Shown one piece after another: positions 11,496-19,966 of a stretch of 64,000 nucleotides of DNA; within the stretch, counting starts at the first letter, position 1; each line of letters begins with the position of its first letter. The stretch is from Verrucomicrobiota bacterium. Lineage in GTDB: Bacteria > Verrucomicrobiota > Verrucomicrobiia > CAIQCK01. The notes under the pieces were generated by a model, which did not search any database, had not been told where the DNA came from, and saw nothing but the letters and a program-made list of their open reading frames with translations. The position numbers and the translations under genes were made by a program. Location: the NCBI GenBank assembly GCA_016235595.1, contig JACRJX010000025.1:1-64000 (forward strand). Direction: 5' to 3'.

Positions 11496-14400
11496 CTACT
11501 TCTGCGACGTGCCCGCAGCGCCTGGTGTGGTGGGTGTGCCGGTTGTGTTGAGCGTCCTCGGTGCCAGCCGGCCTTTCTCCAGCCGCCACGGCACGAGGCG
11601 CTCGACCAAGAGGGCGATTTCCTCGGGAGAGTTGGATTCGATATGCGCATCCCAGAGCTTGGCCGTTTTGTCAAAACTGGTGGTAATAATTCGCGATCCA
11701 TCCGGACTGAACACCGCTGAGGCAAGTTCGTTTCTGTGTCCCTCCAGAGACGCGAGCAACTTGCCGGTTTTGTCGTCCCACACTTTGGCAGTCCTGTCCT
11801 CCCCCGCCGTAACGATGAAACTGCCCTTGGGATCGAACGCGATGTATTTGACATAGCCCGCGTGTCCTTCGAGGGACATGATGAGCCTGCCCGTGGCGGC
11901 GTCCCAGACTCTTGCGGTGCCGTCTCTGCTGCAAGTGCCAATGCGATGACCGTCAGGACTGAAGACGGAGTAGCGCACCCAATCCTTGTGTCCGCTGAGC
12001 GAATGGAGCAACCGGCCCGAGATGGCGTCCCACACCCTGGCCGTTTTGTCCTCGCTGGCCGTGGAGACCCGCATGCCGGCCGGATCGAACGTGGCGAAGT
12101 TCACTGTCTCCTTATGGCCTTCGAGCGTGAACAGGAGACGGCCACTCGCCGCATCCCAGATTTTCGCAGTGCTGTCCGCGCTCGCCGTGACGACCCGCGA
12201 GCCGTCAGGGCTAAAGCTGGCGTAAGCGACATCCATGCCGTGCCCGTCCAACAAAACTATGGGTTTTCCAGACGCGGCGTCCCAGATTCTGGCTTTCCCA
12301 TCGGCGCTTGCGGTGACCAAGCGTCGGCCGTCAGGACTGAACGCGCTCCAATAAAGTTTCTCCTTGTGTCCCGCGAACGTCGCGAGCAAGGCGCCGCTGG
12401 CGGCGTTCCAAACGCGTGCGGTTCCGTCGTCGCTTGCGGTCACTACGCGCGCGCTGTCGGCGGAGAAAGAGGCGCATACCACGCGCGCACTATGTCCCTC
12501 AAGCGACAGGAGCCGTTTGCCACTAGCGGCATCCCACACTTTCGCAGTCGCATCATCACTGGCCGTGACGGCCCGCGATCCGTCGGTGCTGAACGCTGCG
12601 GTGTTGACGTAGGCCTTGTGGCCGTCGAGCGTCGCCACCAAGGGACTTCCCGCCCGAGTCGCTGTTGTGCCGGCGTCTGTCGTCTGCGACCCCAAGGAGG
12701 CCAGGACACTTCCGTTCGTCGTGCTCCACAATTTCGCTGTGCCGTCTTCGCTGGCGGTCACGATGCACGTGCCATCAGGACTGAACCCGGCCGAATACAC
12801 GTAGCCCGCATGGCCCGCGAGCGAGAAAATACTCTTGCCCGTTTCCACGTCCCATACCTTGGCGGTACTGTCCGCACTGGCAGTGACGACGCGCCTGCCG
12901 TCCGGGCTGAATGCGGCTGCGAACACGAAGCTGCCTTCCTTGTGCCCCTCCAGCGAGGCCAGCATCTTGCCGCTGGCGGTGTCCCACACCTTTGCCGTGT
13001 GGTCGCGGCTCGCGGTGACTACGCGTTTTCCATCGGCGCTGAAAGCCGCCCGCCGGATCCAGTCGGCATGTCCCGACAGCGTCGCAATGTGCCTGCCGCT
13101 GGCGGTCTCCCAGATTCTGGCGGTGTTGTCGGCGCTGGCGGTGAGGATGGCGCTGCCGTCGGGGGCAAACACCGCATACCGGACGCTTTGTTGATGGCCG
13201 TCGAGCGACCGCAGGAGCGCGCCGGTTCGGGCGTCCCACAGTTTCGCGGTGCGATCATCGCTCGCGGTGAGAATTCGTTTGCCGTCGGGGCTGTAGAACG
13301 CGGCGTTGACGTAACCCGTGTGTGCTTCCAGGGAGAACACGAGTTTTCCGTTTGCGACTTCCCAAACCCTGGCAGTCTTGTCCTCGCTGGCAGTGACGAC
13401 GCGGCTGCCGTCGGGGCTGAAGCAAGGGGAGAACACTTTCTTGCCGTGGCCGACAAGGGTGGCCAACAGCTTGCCCGTGCTGGCATCCCACAATCGCGCT
13501 GACTTGTCATCGCTCACCGTCGCGATGCGGCTGTCATCCGGGCTGAACACGGCTGCGTTCACTTCTTTCGAATGTCCCGCCAGTGTGTGAAGAAGCGCGC
13601 CGGTCTTGGTGTCCCAGACCATCGCTGTGCAGTCGCGGCTCGCTGTGATCACGCGCAAGCCGTCCGGACTGAAAGTGGCCCCGTAGATCGCCTTGGTGTG
13701 GCCGCGGGGCGTGGAGGCTGTCTCCTCGATGCCTTTGCGCGCCTGCGCAATGAGGAACTTCAAAGCCGGCTCGGAAATGCCGGCTTGATAAGCGTGTGCG
13801 AGATAGGCCAGCGCACGCGGGTGGCTCCCGGCCAGCAACTCCTGCCGTCCCATCTCGGCGCACCGAAGCGCAAACTGCTGCCGGACCTCGACCGCCCGCC
13901 GCGACTCCTGCCATCGCCACACGCCGACCAAGGACGCCAGCACGGCCGCGCCGACTACCGAAAGTTTCACGCGCCGCCAAAACTGGCGTCGCTTGTCCCT
14001 CTGCTTCAATTCGTCGTAGCCAACCCCGATCAGCCCTGCCAGCAACTTCAATCGCGAGTTGCTCTTTCCATCCCTGCCCTCCCGAACATCGGCGGCGATC
14101 GGTTCAACTCTCTCCGCGGTGACCGAGCGATCCGGCCCGACACGGAACCGAATGGCTTCCGGAAAACATTCCGGCACGTTGGAGGCGGGCTTGTCCGAGG
14201 CGTTAGGCTCGCCATCAACGATCAGGCACATCACGCGATCCTCGCGGCCCAGCGCCTTGAATATCTTCACTTCCTCGTTGACCCAGCGCGATGCCGCGGA
14301 TCGGGGTGAGCAAATGACAATCAGGCAGCGCGACTGCTGGAGGGCGTTGTCGATGCTCTCGTTGAGCGCCGACGAACTGGGCAGTTCCTCGCGGTCGCGG

Positions 14401-14588
14401 AAGATGGGAAACACGCGCGCGGGCACAGCCCCATCACGGGAGGGTCGCCCCACGAGACGCTTGGGCACGCGGTAGGTCTCCAACGACTTGTGCAACCAGT
14501 CGCCCCACTTCTTGTCCGCGTGGCTGTAGCTGATGAATGCCCAATACTTGAACTGGCTTGTCCCGGCTTGTTGTTCCGCTTCTGGCAT
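11496..14588 (-). CDS. TIR-transmembrane-WD40 protein
   Basis: 1030 residues. Residues about 14-150 form a TIR domain: FISYSHADKKWGDWL opens it, FRDREELPSSSALNESI and CLIVICSPRSAASRWVNEEV follow, and W102-E106 matches the WxxxE pattern that carries the catalytic Glu of NAD-cleaving TIRs. Residues about 207-226 (VKLSVVGAAVLASLVGVWRW) are a membrane segment. From about 297 on there are 16 WD40 repeats (GHxxxVxxAxFSPDGxRVVTAS...TAKVWD), with a short irregular linker after the eighth, suggesting two eight-bladed propellers. Known TIRs of this kind are NADases or signal producers in immunity; the propeller would be a sensor or scaffold. The start lies 2 bases after the stop of the cyclase gene 14591-16699, so the two are probably translationally coupled. 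Confidence 0.9.
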   Translation of the reverse strand: MPEAEQQAGTSQFKYWAFISYSHADKKWGDWLHKSLETYRVPKRLVGRPSRDGAVPARVFPIFRDREELPSSSALNESIDNALQQSRCLIVICSPRSAASRWVNEEVKIFKALGREDRVMCLIVDGEPNASDKPASNVPECFPEAIRFRVGPDRSVTAERVEPIAADVREGRDGKSNSRLKLLAGLIGVGYDELKQRDKRRQFWRRVKLSVVGAAVLASLVGVWRWQESRRAVEVRQQFALRCAEMGRQELLAGSHPRALAYLAHAYQAGISEPALKFLIAQARKGIEETASTPRGHTKAIYGATFSPDGLRVITASRDCTAMVWDTKTGALLHTLAGHSKEVNAAVFSPDDSRIATVSDDKSARLWDASTGKLLATLVGHGKKVFSPCFSPDGSRVVTASEDKTARVWEVANGKLVFSLEAHTGYVNAAFYSPDGKRILTASDDRTAKLWDARTGALLRSLDGHQQSVRYAVFAPDGSAILTASADNTARIWETASGRHIATLSGHADWIRRAAFSADGKRVVTASRDHTAKVWDTASGKMLASLEGHKEGSFVFAAAFSPDGRRVVTASADSTAKVWDVETGKSIFSLAGHAGYVYSAGFSPDGTCIVTASEDGTAKLWSTTNGSVLASLGSQTTDAGTTATRAGSPLVATLDGHKAYVNTAAFSTDGSRAVTASDDATAKVWDAASGKRLLSLEGHSARVVCASFSADSARVVTASDDGTARVWNAASGALLATFAGHKEKLYWSAFSPDGRRLVTASADGKARIWDAASGKPIVLLDGHGMDVAYASFSPDGSRVVTASADSTAKIWDAASGRLLFTLEGHKETVNFATFDPAGMRVSTASEDKTARVWDAISGRLLHSLSGHKDWVRYSVFSPDGHRIGTCSRDGTARVWDAATGRLIMSLEGHAGYVKYIAFDPKGSFIVTAGEDRTAKVWDDKTGKLLASLEGHRNELASAVFSPDGSRIITTSFDKTAKLWDAHIESNSPEEIALLVERLVPWRLEKGRLAPRTLNTTGTPTTPGAAGTSQK

Positions 14589-14590
14589 GG

Positions 14591-16699
14591 TCAGCCCTTG
14601 TGTCGGCGCAGATGATAAGTCGGCAGCATCCCGTAGCCTTTCGGCAACGGCGTCTGGCCGGCGTAATCACACGCGAAGCCAGGCGCGCCATCTGCCGCTG
14701 CCAGCGCCGCGAAGGCCTGGCTCGCATAGACCTCGCCGGGCGGCGTGATGGGTTCCATCCGCGCCGCGCGAGTCACGTGATTGCCCGTGAAGTTTGTCTG
14801 GTTTGCCACCGGGTCGTGACACTCGTAAACCGGCCCGGCATGAAGCGCGATCCTTAGGCTCAATCCTGAAGGCAGGCCACACTCGGACCAATTTTTCTGG
14901 TTGATCAGATCGGACAGGTCCAACGCAAAACTCGCCGCATCGCTCACCGACTTGAACACGAAGTAGAGACCGTCGCCCCATGTGGATTTTAAAACCGGCC
15001 CATGAGACGACCGCGCGATCAAGCCGGCCACTGCGCCCAGAAAGTGCCGGACAAATTTCGGGATTTCCGGCTCGCCCAGTTTGCTGAACCCGACCGCGTC
15101 CGCGAACAGCATCGCCATAATCCGGGCGCCGAACTGTTCCGCGTGTTCCGACGTGCGCACGGCAGGCTCGCCGAGCGTCAACGGGACCATCGTCGTGCCG
15201 AGCTGGCCGGCGCGAATGCCAGCCAAGCCGAGCGCGAACTGATTCGCGTAGTGTTGGGAGATGTCGCCGATTGCCAGCTTGTGCTCCGAAGCCGTGACCA
15301 CGTGGGAGGCACGGTCGAGTGCTCGCTCCAGCCGCGCCGCCCACGACGGACCAAATGCCGACGCCGCCGCGTCCCGCAGGAGATCTTCCCGGCGATACGG
15401 CAACACGACGCAAAGCTCGCCGCCCCGCTCCAGGATCGCCTCCGCAAAGAGAACATTGAGACCGCAGCCGGCCGTGACGTAGCCAAAGCCGCCCTTGAGT
15501 TGATCGAGACGGTCGCGGATGGTTTGCGAAATCGTCCGCTCGGTTTCTGGCGTCAACGGCCCGTCATCGCCAGTTCCAGCAAAAGCCACAACGCTCGGAA
15601 TTCGCAGCCAGTTCTCAACCAGAGATTGATCCAGCCCCAGACACTCCAGGATCAATCGAGCATTCCGGCGCGTAGATTGCAGATCGCCGTAGCGGCCACG
15701 GTTGGCCTCAAATGCCCGCCCATACCAATCCTCTGCTTCAGTGAGTTCCCGTCGAACCAACGCGGCTTCGCCCAGCGTCGCCAGCGTCCAATACGCATCG
15801 TCATCCGTGCCCTTCGTCTGCTCCAGTTTCTGAAGGCACTTGCTGCGGACTTCCGAGGCGAGCATTGCGGCTTTGCCTTTGTCGCCGACCAGCAATGTCA
15901 TCGCAGCCGCGTTGATGCCCGTCCAGTAATCACCCGCGCTCTCGTAGGCCCGGCCATAAACTTCCGCAGCCTTGCCAAAGTGGACCTTGCGCGCATCGTC
16001 GTTGCCGGCTGCCAACCCCAGGTCTTTGTAGGTGCGTGCCAGGATGCCGAGCGTTTCCGCGTCGCAGTGGCCCTCCTTCTCCAGTTCGAGCAAGATCGCA
16101 TTGGCTTTCCCGCTGGCCCCGGTGCGGGCCAGCGCGAGCGCCTGAAGCTGGAGCAGCCGTGCGTCACGTGGCGAACTTTTCAAACCCGCCGTGACGACGT
16201 CGTAGGCAAGCAGCGGCTCGCCGAGCCGCAGAATGCGTTGGCCGAGCTGTGCGTAAACCTCTGGCGCGTGTCCCCACTCCTGCTCGTCGCGAGAACGGAA
16301 CAGACCGAGCAACTCCGTGAGCGTGAGCGACGGTGTGCTCTGAAGATGTCGGAGAACTGCCGCGGCCGGGTTATCCTCCGCCGCCAGCGGACGCAATGGC
16401 GGCAACACGACCCGGCCCGGTGGCTGGATGGTGAAGCCCAAGGCCAGGATGGCCTTGAGGGTCTCCATCGCTGTGTTGCGGTCGTATTGCTTCTCCGATT
16501 CCGACAGAGCCTCAAAGGGGATCAGGCTGGGATGTTCCTTCTTCCCGTCGTCGCGATAAGAGCCAAGCTTCCATCCTTCGGCCATGCGCTGTTGTGCCCA
16601 ATGCTCATGCACATTGCGGGCGAGCAGTTCCGAAAGCTGGGCAATGGTGCTGTCCAGAGCCACCTTGGAGGTGTCTATCGGTCTTGGTTTGTAGGACAT
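14591..16699 (-). CDS. RyR / TPR / nucleotide-binding-like / class III cyclase multidomain protein
   Basis: 702 residues from ATG 16699. Residues about 25-92 (NVHEHWAQQRMAEGWKLG, then a YDRNTAMETLKAILALGF run) match the RyR domain. Residues about 140-365 are TPR-like helices resembling the TRAFs-binding/DUF4071 region. Residues about 368-475 (VVAFAGTGDDG, GYVTAGCGLNVLFAEAIL, GELCVVLPY) look like a Rossmann-type nucleotide-binding or SLOG-like domain. Residues about 527-690 are a class III nucleotidyl cyclase: metal Asp D534 (LFADAVGFS) and D576 (KSTWGDG), then RIALHAGPVY and GNHVTRAARME. By my alignment K571 is kept, the base-selecting Asp is N636, the transition-state Asn is T643, and Arg R647 is kept. 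Substrate base is therefore undetermined. It is immediately upstream of the TIR-WD40 gene, which suggests a signal producer paired with an effector. Confidence 0.82.
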   Translation of the reverse strand: MSYKPRPIDTSKVALDSTIAQLSELLARNVHEHWAQQRMAEGWKLGSYRDDGKKEHPSLIPFEALSESEKQYDRNTAMETLKAILALGFTIQPPGRVVLPPLRPLAAEDNPAAAVLRHLQSTPSLTLTELLGLFRSRDEQEWGHAPEVYAQLGQRILRLGEPLLAYDVVTAGLKSSPRDARLLQLQALALARTGASGKANAILLELEKEGHCDAETLGILARTYKDLGLAAGNDDARKVHFGKAAEVYGRAYESAGDYWTGINAAAMTLLVGDKGKAAMLASEVRSKCLQKLEQTKGTDDDAYWTLATLGEAALVRRELTEAEDWYGRAFEANRGRYGDLQSTRRNARLILECLGLDQSLVENWLRIPSVVAFAGTGDDGPLTPETERTISQTIRDRLDQLKGGFGYVTAGCGLNVLFAEAILERGGELCVVLPYRREDLLRDAAASAFGPSWAARLERALDRASHVVTASEHKLAIGDISQHYANQFALGLAGIRAGQLGTTMVPLTLGEPAVRTSEHAEQFGARIMAMLFADAVGFSKLGEPEIPKFVRHFLGAVAGLIARSSHGPVLKSTWGDGLYFVFKSVSDAASFALDLSDLINQKNWSECGLPSGLSLRIALHAGPVYECHDPVANQTNFTGNHVTRAARMEPITPPGEVYASQAFAALAAADGAPGFACDYAGQTPLPKGYGMLPTYHLRRHKG

Positions 16700-16793
16700 G
16701 AATCTTCGCGTTTGAGCTGGGTCGGCCCAGTCCGCTGCGCCAAGTATAGGACAGGCTTGGCCCGGCTGCCATTTCAAATAGGCGTTGCCGCCG

Positions 16794-17138
16794 TCAACTG
16801 GTTGCAACGATCGCGATCCCCACGCTGATCAGGCCGATGCCAATGCAGGACTGCAACGTGAGCTTTTCCTTCAAGAAAAGCCACGCACCGAGCAACATCA
16901 ACGCCGGCCCCATGCCTTCAAACGGGTAGATGTAGCTCAAGTCCTTCCTTTGGAGCAACCCTCCCCAGAGAAAAAACCAACCGCTGAGGATGACAATGCC
17001 GAGCGAAAACAGCTTGCCCACCTGCCACCAGGGAATGGGCGTCAGATTCGTCTGAGTCATGGCGTGCTTCAAGAGCAACTGGCCCGTCACCAGGCAAAGC
17101 TGCGAGGCCAGGCAAAGCAGTAGAATGTCCGGTGTCAC
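16794..17138 (-). CDS. Half-size drug/metabolite transporter (EamA/SMR-like), subunit 2
   Basis: 114 residues from a GTG start at 17138: AGGAG lies five bases upstream and the GTG overlaps the TGA of the preceding gene as GTGA. An upstream in-frame alternative would lie inside the preceding gene. Four hydrophobic helices are visible: LLLCLASQLCLVTGQLLLK, FSLGIVILSGWFFLWGGLL, ALMLLGAWLFLKE and CIGIGLISVGIAIVA. The pattern YIYPFEGMGPALMLLGAWLFLKEKL is typical of EamA/EmrE-type proteins. Such halves work as dimers in the inner membrane; ArnE/ArnF-type lipid-linked sugar flippases are one known example. The substrate cannot be told. Confidence 0.78.
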   Translation of the reverse strand: MTPDILLLCLASQLCLVTGQLLLKHAMTQTNLTPIPWWQVGKLFSLGIVILSGWFFLWGGLLQRKDLSYIYPFEGMGPALMLLGAWLFLKEKLTLQSCIGIGLISVGIAIVATS

Positions 17139-17587
17139 AGTTGCTCCTCGGCTTTCATCGCCGGCCCGGCCACCACGAAGATGCCAGCCAAGACGATCAA
17201 GACTCCCACCCAACGGCACGGGCTGATGTGTTCGTCGCCAAACCACCACGCGCCCAGAGGCACGAGCACCTGGGTGATGCTCATGATGCTGAACGCAATA
17301 TGCAGCGGCACCCGCCGCAGCACGTTAAGCCAAAAAAGAAAACTGGCGATGTAGACCGCGATGCCGCACCAAGTCCACATTGAGCCGAGGACGGAAAGAC
17401 CGATGATGCCCAAAGGCGCCGGATCGTGAGCCGTCGCCATCGCACCCCGCTTGAACAGCAACTCCGCCGCGGTCACACAGAATGCCGCCATGATGATCTG
17501 CAAATAAGGATGCAGCCATGGCTGACGACCGCCCAAAGCTGCGGGTGAGGGCTCGCCACCTTCAGTGTTGTTATGATTCGTGGACAT
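17135..17587 (-). CDS. Half-size drug/metabolite transporter (EamA/SMR-like), subunit 1
   Basis: 150 residues from ATG 17587. The N-terminus is polar (STNHNNTEGGEPSP), then four membrane segments follow: YLQIIMAAFCVTAAELLFK, GIIGLSVLGSMWTWCGIAVY, HIAFSIMSITQVLVPLGAWW and WVGVLIVLAGIFVVAGP. It resembles subunit 2 in size and topology, and the stop codon is shared with that gene's GTG (GTGA). The pair therefore looks like a heterodimeric four-helix transporter or flippase. A longer open frame to 17824 lacks coding character. No regulator is adjacent; the cyclase gene begins 94 bases downstream on the same strand. Confidence 0.75.
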   Translation of the reverse strand: MSTNHNNTEGGEPSPAALGGRQPWLHPYLQIIMAAFCVTAAELLFKRGAMATAHDPAPLGIIGLSVLGSMWTWCGIAVYIASFLFWLNVLRRVPLHIAFSIMSITQVLVPLGAWWFGDEHISPCRWVGVLIVLAGIFVVAGPAMKAEEQL

Positions 17588-17931
17588 CTGAATAAGATCC
17601 AATCGTTGCAAGAAGCAGCATGACCTACTGCGCATTGTCGAAGCAAGCGAAGACGCTGTGGAGATGTTTGAGATGATTTGCACTTGAACCATGCCGGTCA
17701 TGGTGGTATCCCGCACACAGACGATATGAGCGCGGCGGGAATAGTTCTGAACGCAGCGTGGGAATATCTCTGGAGCAAGTGCGCTGGGGCGATAGATCGG
17801 CCACTTCTTCCCTGCCATAATCAAAACACCATACTGTTCTCGACCTCAAACGCTCATTCTGCCCGGTCCGACCGAAGCTCCGACGAAACCCTGCACTGAA
17901 ATAGCAAAGCCATACGGAGGAGGGTATCCCA
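17588..17931. other. Divergent intergenic region
   Basis: 344 bases between the leftward transporter pair and the rightward secretin-like gene. No convincing small gene was seen; short frames here lack ribosome sites. It should hold promoters for both directions. The ribosome site of the right-hand gene, GGAGGAG at about 17916, is strong. Confidence 0.5.
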
Positions 17932-19863
17932 ATGAAAGACAGCGATCGCATTTCGCAGTCGAGTCACAGTCACATTCTCAGGTTTACCACGAGATCCTCG
18001 CAGCAGTCTCGTCTCAGACGGCGCGCAATCGGAACGGCATGGATCGAAGCAAGGTTCGTCCAATGGGCACTCATCTGCGCGTGGGTCTGCATCTTCAGTG
18101 CTTCCGGCGACGAACCCAAAGCGCCCCCGCCCAACGAAACCATAACGGTCATCTGGCCATTGACGTACTCGACCGGCCGCGTGAAAGCGATCACTGGACA
18201 GGCGTCTCTCACAAACAATCAGGGACCCTCTCCAGCGACTCTGGACACCGTTGACCGAATCGTTGACGCGTTGAACGCAATTGCAGCGGCCGACGAAAAG
18301 ACTGCATCAGCAGCAGCCGCAGCTGCCACCTCGACCAACACCGTCGCGCGTACGGAATCGAAAGCCCCCGCGACAAAGGCCGCCACCGGAACAGCAGCAA
18401 AGTCGGCGTCAGTAACTCCACAGCCAGGCACAAAGGACGCCACGGCCACCTCCGCATCCAAAGAGGCAACCGCAGAGCCGAAGAAAGAGGATCAGGCCGA
18501 TAAACAGTCCGACTCTGTGAAGGTTGTCCAACGTGTGCGTAATAACCTTCTCATCACAGGCAAGAGGACAACGGTGCTTAAGATCAAGCGCCTCTTGACG
18601 TTATTGGACGCGCCGTGGCCGCAAGTGCAACTGGATGTGTTAGCGTTCCAGGTCAGCGGGTGCCCGGACCAGGTGGCAGAAAGAACGCAGGCTATTCGCG
18701 ATCACATCAACAAGGCCAAGCGTGCCATACGAAAGGCGGAGAAGGCTGTATGTGAGACCGTCAGGATTTGGAATGATCAGAAACAACTCTACCGCACGGA
18801 TGACATGTTCTGCACGTTAAGGGACAAGTGCGGTTTTGACCCTGACCCTCATCGCGAGATGACTCTGACAGAAGCACTTGTTTTTCTCTGTCTTTCGGAC
18901 ATCAACATCATGTCCGTGTTGAGAATGAAGCTGGCTGAACATCTGGGATCTGTAGACGAGAAGTTCAGAAAGAATCAGTGGGAGGAACTCAACGAGGTTA
19001 CCCAGGATGACGTCGGATGTTACAGAAACACGGTCGCACAGTTCGCAAACGACTGGAGAATATTCAAGAACGACGAATCCGTGCTGAAGGTGACAGATGC
19101 TTGTGAGGAACTGCAGCAATCCAGCGCCGCCGCGGACAAACTGCTCCAGAGAGTCATGGACCATTATACCACTATGGTCCGAACCAATCTGGCCGCAATG
19201 ATGTTACACTCGTTGCGTGGTACGGAGGGGGTGAGCCTGGCTGGACAATGCCGAATCGTCGTCACCAGCAGTCTGGAGTCCGGCTTGATTCCCACGGTGT
19301 CCTCCTGGGCTGAGACCACGCGATTGAAGCCTCTCAGCGGCGAAGAGATGTCAACCCTTATGACGACCGTGATCAAGAGCCTTGCGACCAACGGGATGGA
19401 TCCGGCGGTTCTCGGGCCGGCTTTGAAGCTGCTTGAACAGCCGGAGCCTGTTTATACCAGGGTGGCACCGGGCATTGAGCTTCATGTACGGCCCACGGTT
19501 CTGCCCAGTGCAGCAGAAGCCCGTCTTCAAATCTACGCGCGCTTCGGAGTCAAGACCGAGCCGCCGGATAAGACGAAGGTAACCGGCAGCTGGGTCATGC
19601 CACCCGCACCCGCGGTGGAAAGCCACGAAATGGCGACTGACGCCCATATCGGGGTTTTCGATCTGTTCGACATCTCGTCATTTGAAATCACCACGTCTCA
19701 CCCACAATCACCCTTCTGCATTCCGATCATAGGCAAGATTCCCTGGCTGGGACCTGCTTTTCAAATTCCTCGCGCAAATAAAGAGGTCAAACATGCCAGT
19801 GTTATCCTGGTCAACGCCGTGATCATCCCGCGCGCAGTGAATTTGATCCGCGATTATCCTTAG
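17932..19863 (+). CDS. Secretin-like protein with Ala/Thr-rich linker
   Basis: 643 residues; ATG preceded by GGAGGAG. A basic N-terminus leads to a hydrophobic segment (FVQWALICAWVCIFSASG). Residues about 115-180 are a low-complexity Ala/Thr/Lys linker. Residues about 195-245 (VVQRVRNNLLITGKRTTV, then IKRLLTLLDAPWPQVQLDVLAF) match the N-domain of type II/III secretins and type IV pilus PilQ. The extreme C-terminus (PFCIPIIGKIPWLGPAFQIPR, then ASVILVNAVIIPRAV) has the secretin signature of an I-P-x-L-G loop followed by two strands and a proline. The middle is helical and unusual. It may be a divergent or defective secretin, since no other secretion-system gene is nearby. Confidence 0.6.
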   Translation: MKDSDRISQSSHSHILRFTTRSSQQSRLRRRAIGTAWIEARFVQWALICAWVCIFSASGDEPKAPPPNETITVIWPLTYSTGRVKAITGQASLTNNQGPSPATLDTVDRIVDALNAIAAADEKTASAAAAAATSTNTVARTESKAPATKAATGTAAKSASVTPQPGTKDATATSASKEATAEPKKEDQADKQSDSVKVVQRVRNNLLITGKRTTVLKIKRLLTLLDAPWPQVQLDVLAFQVSGCPDQVAERTQAIRDHINKAKRAIRKAEKAVCETVRIWNDQKQLYRTDDMFCTLRDKCGFDPDPHREMTLTEALVFLCLSDINIMSVLRMKLAEHLGSVDEKFRKNQWEELNEVTQDDVGCYRNTVAQFANDWRIFKNDESVLKVTDACEELQQSSAAADKLLQRVMDHYTTMVRTNLAAMMLHSLRGTEGVSLAGQCRIVVTSSLESGLIPTVSSWAETTRLKPLSGEEMSTLMTTVIKSLATNGMDPAVLGPALKLLEQPEPVYTRVAPGIELHVRPTVLPSAAEARLQIYARFGVKTEPPDKTKVTGSWVMPPAPAVESHEMATDAHIGVFDLFDISSFEITTSHPQSPFCIPIIGKIPWLGPAFQIPRANKEVKHASVILVNAVIIPRAVNLIRDYP

Positions 19864-19966
19864 CGACATTGTGCGTGTGCCAAGAACGCGTGCGTCCATC
19901 TCAAAACCTCGTTCGATCACACCACTTGGACTTTGCCTGGCAATGACACTCCATGTTGGACGTTCA

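Noticed and set aside
11736..13502. 588-codon plus frame
   Set aside because: It is the reverse of the WD40 repeats and only mirrors their periodicity.
15002..16828. 608-codon plus frame
   Set aside because: Antisense to the RyR/cyclase gene, Arg-rich, no recognisable domain.
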